NCBI RefSeq assembly: GCF_947179165.1 | Contig: NC_077248.1 | Location: 53,863,732 to 53,927,731 of the forward strand | Length of the DNA stretch: 64,000 nucleotides | Direction: 5' to 3' | Source: Solanum dulcamara | Lineage: Eukaryota; Streptophyta; Magnoliopsida; Solanales; Solanaceae | Part shown: piece after piece, positions 59,379-64,000 of the stretch | Layout of the letters: the number at the start of each line of letters is the position of its first letter | Position numbering within the stretch: position 1 is the stretch's first letter | Position numbers and translations under genes: made by a program | Notes under the pieces: model-generated | Database searches by the model: none | Told to the model about the DNA's origin: nothing | Seen by the model: the letters and a program-made list of their open reading frames with translations, nothing else

Positions 59379-62005
59379 TGTAACGACATTGAAGGTCATT
59401 TTTGAAATTTTTTATAAAATGACCATTTTATCCCTCCCGATAGTTGTCCCGAGTAGTATTTGATCTGTGTGTGGGGTTGATTTTAGAAATCTTTGCAAAG
59501 TTTAGAGTTTTGAAGTTTTTGAGTTTTGAAGGCCTAAGTTTTTCAAAAGTGGTATTTAGTACTAACCGGTGCTATGAGCCTCAGAATAGAATTTCATGAG
59601 TTTCATTAGCTCTGGAATGTGGAATTTGGTCTAAGAGAGCCATCTTTTTTGAATTTGGAGCTTTTTCGGGGATTTGAGATCTTAAGTTAGAAGTTGAAGT
59701 TAGTTTAGACTATGGTTTGAGTTTGGCAAACATTAGGAGTTTGAATGCTCGGCTTGGATTTCCGACGATTCTATTGGCTACAAAAGGTGATTTTAGGTCT
59801 AGAAAGAGTTTCAGTGTATTTTTTGAGAGCTCCGAAGGCGATTTGATCCTTTTGAATCATAAACTAGTTTAGTTGTGACTAAACAAATTTTGAATCATGG
59901 AGACCTCAATTTGAATTTTGACGGTTTCATTGAGTCTGTAATATTGAATTTAGTGGGGTAACACATATGTTTTGTATTCACAAGATTCCGAATGAATTCC
60001 GAAGGTCCATTTGGAAACTATTATGCTTGTCTGTGTTTCTAATTTGCTGGTTTTCTGGTGCCTAATGCACTCTGCATCACGAATGCGATGCGCCCTTCAT
60101 GATCATGTGAATGAGTAGCATTGTACTTTACAATCGCGTGGGCCACTGCCGCGATCACAAAGGATCTGATAGTATGTGCACCGCGATCACTTGGCCTTAG
60201 ATGTGATTGAGAGGGTCAAAATAAATGAGTTGACCCCTTATAACTCATCGCGATCGTATGCCTAGGTGTCACGATCGCGATGAGCATTTTATGTATGTAC
60301 AGTGAACGATTCTCAAAAGTCGGGAATTGGCTATTTTCCTCTATTTTTGAGTTTTAGGTGCTCGGTAGAAGCGATTTCTTGAGGGTTTTTCTAGGCAAAT
60401 CGATTGGGTAAATTACATGACCTACAATCTTCATTACCCATTAATTATATCTTGATTTTGGCCTTTAATTCTTGATTTTTGAACTTCAAAAATGGGGGTT
60501 TTGTTCAAGAACTCAAAATTCTTAAAATGGTGACTGTGGGTTGATTTTAACTTCATTTTTGAAAAATTTCACTAATAGATTCCTTATGTCATGAAGAACA
60601 TTTTCATACAATGATTTCCAATCCCTTTATTTCCAGAATTGAATTTTTGGATTGATTTCGGCTAGATTTTTAAAATTGATGATTTGAGTGTCGCTATGCT
60701 CGTATTCTTATTGGAAATTTATATTTAATAGATTTTGTTAATTTGGAGAGCCAACAAAAAGGGAAGGCCTAAATTTTGAAGTATTTTGATTGAAATTGAG
60801 GCAAGTAAACTTCTAAATCTTCATTAAAGCTTGTCGAATATCATATTTCTTATTATATGTATTGGGGAGTAATGGATATTGGTTCAGGTACTTGTTCACT
60901 TGGAATGATCTTAATAATTAAGAAGAGGAGGGGTAATAAAATGGCAATTTGATGATTTACATTGTTGTGATCGATGTGATGATGACTTTGATATATTGTG
61001 GATAAGTGAAGTGATTATATTTATATGAAATATGTATTGTTGTTGATATCATCCTATTATTGTGATTTGTATGAACATTACTTATTTGCATATGTTCTGA
61101 TATACTGTGATGAAATTGAAATAATGATGATGCAGAAGTAAAATGGTTCTAGTGATATTGAAGGAAAATGGTTTCGACGATTGATGATTATGTCAAAAGA
61201 AAATGGTTCTAGCAATGGTGAAGGGAAATGGTTCCGACGATTGATGTTTATGTTGAAGAAAAATGGTTCTAATGGATACATGGACCATGTTTATCCCCCA
61301 TGGATTTCGACCTGCTAGTTAGCGGATATGTATTATTAGAAAAGACATGCATCACTATACGTGACATTCCATTGCATTGCATTGCATATCTTTTGCCATT
61401 TGTGGATTGTGTTTTCCCCTAGTTGTATCTATGAATGATACTATTGAACTTGACGTGATTTGACCAAGACGTTATTGAGCTATTCTTGATCACGAGATAT
61501 ATGATATTTGAACTACTAGGCTGGGTTGATTTCTATGCAGGTATAGTTGAGGAAGTTTGGTTGGGATGATAGGATTACTTGTATTCTATTTAACTTTGCC
61601 TAGCTTTAGTTGTCCGCTAACTGAGTACCATGTTATTTGATATTCACTCCTTGTTTCTATACTCATATAAGTTGTGAGCCCGGACCTGCATGACTTCTAG
61701 TATTTCTACCACAGACGAGGCTTTTGTTTGAGTATTGAGGTAGCTGTTGCATCCTTCCAGCGGAGACCTCTTACTCTGTCTATATTTCTACCACGACTAT
61801 ATTTCTTTTCTTATTTTGTATTTCATAAGTGACTTGTATACGTGAAAATCAGTCTTGGGGGATTTTGGGTTTATTTATCTATTTTTGCTTGAATTATGTA
61901 TCGTACTTTTTTATTTCTTCCTCATTTACTTTTTATTGGGTTTTAGGCTGACTCGTATTGGTGGGTTGAGATGAGTGTCATCACACCCGAATTCAAATAA
62001 TAACA
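59379..62005 (+). repeat. 5' LTR of Gypsy 3
   Basis: 2627 bp, starting TGTAACGACATTG and ending AATAATAACA four bases (AAA plus T of the site) before TGGTATCAGAGCC (62009-62021). It contains a CGCGATCG/GCGATCGCG-type palindromic zone at 60070-60290 and an imperfect tandem repeat of about 60 bp (AAAATGGTTCTAG... GACGATTGATG) at 61138-61275. No open frame of note. Confidence 0.8.
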
Positions 62006-62008
62006 AAA

Positions 62009-62021
62009 TGGTATCAGAGCC
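62009..62021 (+). other. Primer-binding site of Gypsy 3
   Basis: TGGTATCAGAGCC, initiator tRNA-Met complement, just inside the LTR. Confidence 0.85.
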
Positions 62022-62210
62022 CTAGGCTCATAGGTCTTATATGTGTACAAGCCATGTCTAAGTAGAGTCTCAAGGATCGATATGGAGATGTTTGTATTTA
62101 TCTTTGAAAAGCTGTGAAGATTGTTAGGAAGTTTCCCTTTTGTTCTTTCAATTCATATCGCGTGGTGTTACTTGCGTTAGTGCTGAGTTGTTATGTGTCC
62201 TTTTCTATAG

Positions 62211-63780
62211 ATGGCTAGCACCAAAGCTACAACTAGTGGTAGAAGAGGGGAGGCAGTCCCCGAGGCTAATGTTGGGACCCCAGTTAGGGGCAGAGCTAGG
62301 GGCCGATCTAGAAGTTGTGGTTGTAGAGCGACATTAGGTAGAGGTCGTTCCCATAAAGTTGCACCTGTCATAGGCCATGTTAGAGAGGCTTCCCCTGAGC
62401 CACATGTTGATGCTACAGAGGACTAAGACCCTCCATAGATTGCTACTACACCGTTGATTCAGGATACTTTGATGAGAGTGCTGGGTGCACTTGAGGGTTT
62501 TACTTAGAGTGTGGGTGCGATAGGTACACCTGAGGGCTCTCAGATTAGAGTAGGGGCTTAGACCCTGAAGCAATATCAAGTTCCAATTGTTCAGGGTCCG
62601 ATGGGACAGCCACTTGCGGGTTCCACAGCTGATGAGATTAGAGTATAGAGGGAGTGAGCTTAAGGTACATCGGTGATGGTGTTGACTTATGATGAGCAAC
62701 ATACATATGAGAGGTTTTGAAAGATGGATCCACCTCAGTTTTAGATTAGGAAAATTAAGTATGCTCATGAGTTCCTAACCATGTCCAGGGAGTTATTAAA
62801 GACAGTGGGGCTAGCTGAGACCTATTGAGTTCATTATGCTATACTCTAGTTATGTGGGCCAGCTAAAGAGTGGTGGAGAGTGTCCTTGAGCCCTAGAAAG
62901 ACTGGTTCATAACAAGTGACTTGGCATGAGTTTCCTAGTGCTTTCTATGACTAATTTGTTCCATGGAGTGTAATGAAAAAGTGACGGTTGCGGTTCAAGA
63001 GTTTGAGGCAGGAGGACCTTATAGTTTTAAAGTATGAGACTCATTTTTATTAGTTGTCAAGGCATGCTTTAGCCGTTCTTCCTGATGAGACTGAGCGAGT
63101 TCGCTGATTTATGCGAGGATTGACTTATTCCATCTATACAATAGTTTTTTGATATGCCTGTGATAGGGCATCCTTCCAGTCCATTGTGGGTGCCGCTAAG
63201 GAGGCAAAGTTGATGGAGAGAGAGGAGTTTGGGGACCCCAAGAGGGCCATGTATCTAGTTAGTTTTCTGGTACCTCATCTGGAGGTAGAGGGTCCTCTAG
63301 AGAAGGTGGTTTTTTTCAGCATAGAGGGCTAGTTCACGCGTCTATGCCAACTTCTTAGGGAGGTAATATACCCCATGGGTCCTATAGTGTGGGTCAGAGT
63401 TATTAGGGGTCGTAGAGAGGCTAGCAGGCTGGGGTGTGAAGACAAGTTCATCTAGTTCATCACAACAATACTCAGTTTTGAGGCCTTATTGTGGTTGTGG
63501 GGATCCCGATCATATGATTTATCAGTGCCCACTACAGAATCATTCCGATCCATAACGTACATATTCAACTCTAGCTAGAGCACTAACGCCTTTGGCTTGG
63601 GGTCGGGGTAGAGCTTAGACTGATAGAGTTGGTCACACTTCTGGTAAGGGTACTGGCGGTGCTATAGTTCTACAGGGAGGAGGAAGAGTTGCATTGCAGA
63701 TTGGTAGTGGAAGGGGAGCTCAATGTTATGGTTTCTCGGGGAGACCCGAGCTGAGGCTTCTAATGTAGTTATCACAGGTA
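62211..63780 (+). pseudogene. Gypsy 3 gag
   Basis: Starts MASTKATTSGRRGEAVPEAN with a GRARGRSR basic stretch; stops begin at 62424 and number more than ten. The retrotransposon gag core is readable: YAHEFLTMSRELL, CGPAKEWWRVSLSP, KKSLRQEDL-like LRFKSLRQEDLIVLKYETHF, LAVLPDETERVR and AAKEAKLMEREEFGDPKRAM. The zinc knuckle (CGCGDPDHMIYQC, near 63490-63530) has lost its first Cys to Tyr. Confidence 0.82.
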
Positions 63781-64000
63781 TCGTCCTAGTCTACCATCGA
63801 CTTGCATCTTTGTTATTTGATTAGGGTCTATATTATCCTATGTGTCTGCCTATTTTGCATTTAGATTTGATTTGACACGTGATTGTATGCCTATTCCTAT
63901 TCATGTTTCTATACTCGTGGGTGAGCTCTTAGCAGTGGATCGAGTGTATCGATCTTGTTTTGTTTCCTTGGCCAGGTATGATACTTGGATAGATATGATT
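63781..64000 (+). pseudogene. Gypsy 3 protease, start
   Basis: SILSYVSAYFAFRFDL, PIPIHVSILVGELLAVDRVY and RYDTWIDMI match the aspartic protease of Gypsy elements. The active-site DPG region near 63822 is broken by a stop and a one-base frame change. Continues beyond the window. Confidence 0.75.

Larger units (their letters stand above)
59379..64000 (+). mobile_element. Gypsy-type LTR retrotransposon 3, 5' part
   Basis: 5' LTR, primer site, decayed gag and the start of the protease; the element runs past the window end, so the 3' LTR and TSD cannot be tested. Heavily mutated, with a stop every few dozen codons. Confidence 0.82.

Overview
This is a transposon-dominated stretch of a plant nuclear genome, most likely from the Solanaceae. 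The DNA is AT-rich and there are no bacterial-type gene clusters. Copia and Gypsy retrotransposons use tRNA-Met primer sites, there are Stowaway-type MITEs, and two signatures recalled from solanaceous genomes are present: an Au-type SINE 3' end and a LINE/SINE tail ending in TTG repeats. The family assignment rests on recall of repeat families and was not searched.

Only one convincing host gene is present: an intronless class I phospholipase A1 (DAD1/PLA1-I type, probably plastid-targeted) at 5547-6896 (+), with a TATA box at 5432. Everything else that codes is retroelement protein, all of it inactivated by stops, frameshifts or lost catalytic residues.

Layout. 1-5400: anonymous AT-rich DNA with a truncated LINE/SINE tail and three neighbouring TIR elements (2061-4336), one of which carries a 49-bp SINE remnant inside a 20-bp target-site duplication. 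5432-6896: the phospholipase gene. 8579-13290: an old complete Copia element on the minus strand (Copia A, TSD ATATA). 16319-16962 and 37289-37943: two copies, in opposite orientation, of one non-autonomous hAT-like family, each with a perfect 8-bp TSD. 17823-34467: Copia B (minus), split by a younger 9.9-kb Tekay-like Gypsy chromovirus (Gypsy 1, 20340-30270, TSD TATAA). 34468-39554: anonymous DNA with a Copia gag relic, tandem repeats and a Stowaway-like MITE. 39555-57605: a three-level nest in which a LINE reverse-transcriptase gene is split by Copia C (39767-56423, TSD GTTTG), itself split by the 11.3-kb chromovirus Gypsy 2 (40487-51826). 58342-59340: two Stowaway-like MITEs and a LINE/SINE tail. 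59379-64000: the 5' LTR and decayed gag of a third Gypsy element that runs off the window.

By-eye LTR comparison gives a consistent history: Copia A is oldest (about 8% LTR mismatch), Copia C intermediate (about 4%), Gypsy 2 about 3%, Gypsy 1 youngest (about 1.7%, no indels). I found no undescribed cellular system. The most informative material is the nested insertion record, the LTR promoter architecture and a few structural oddities.
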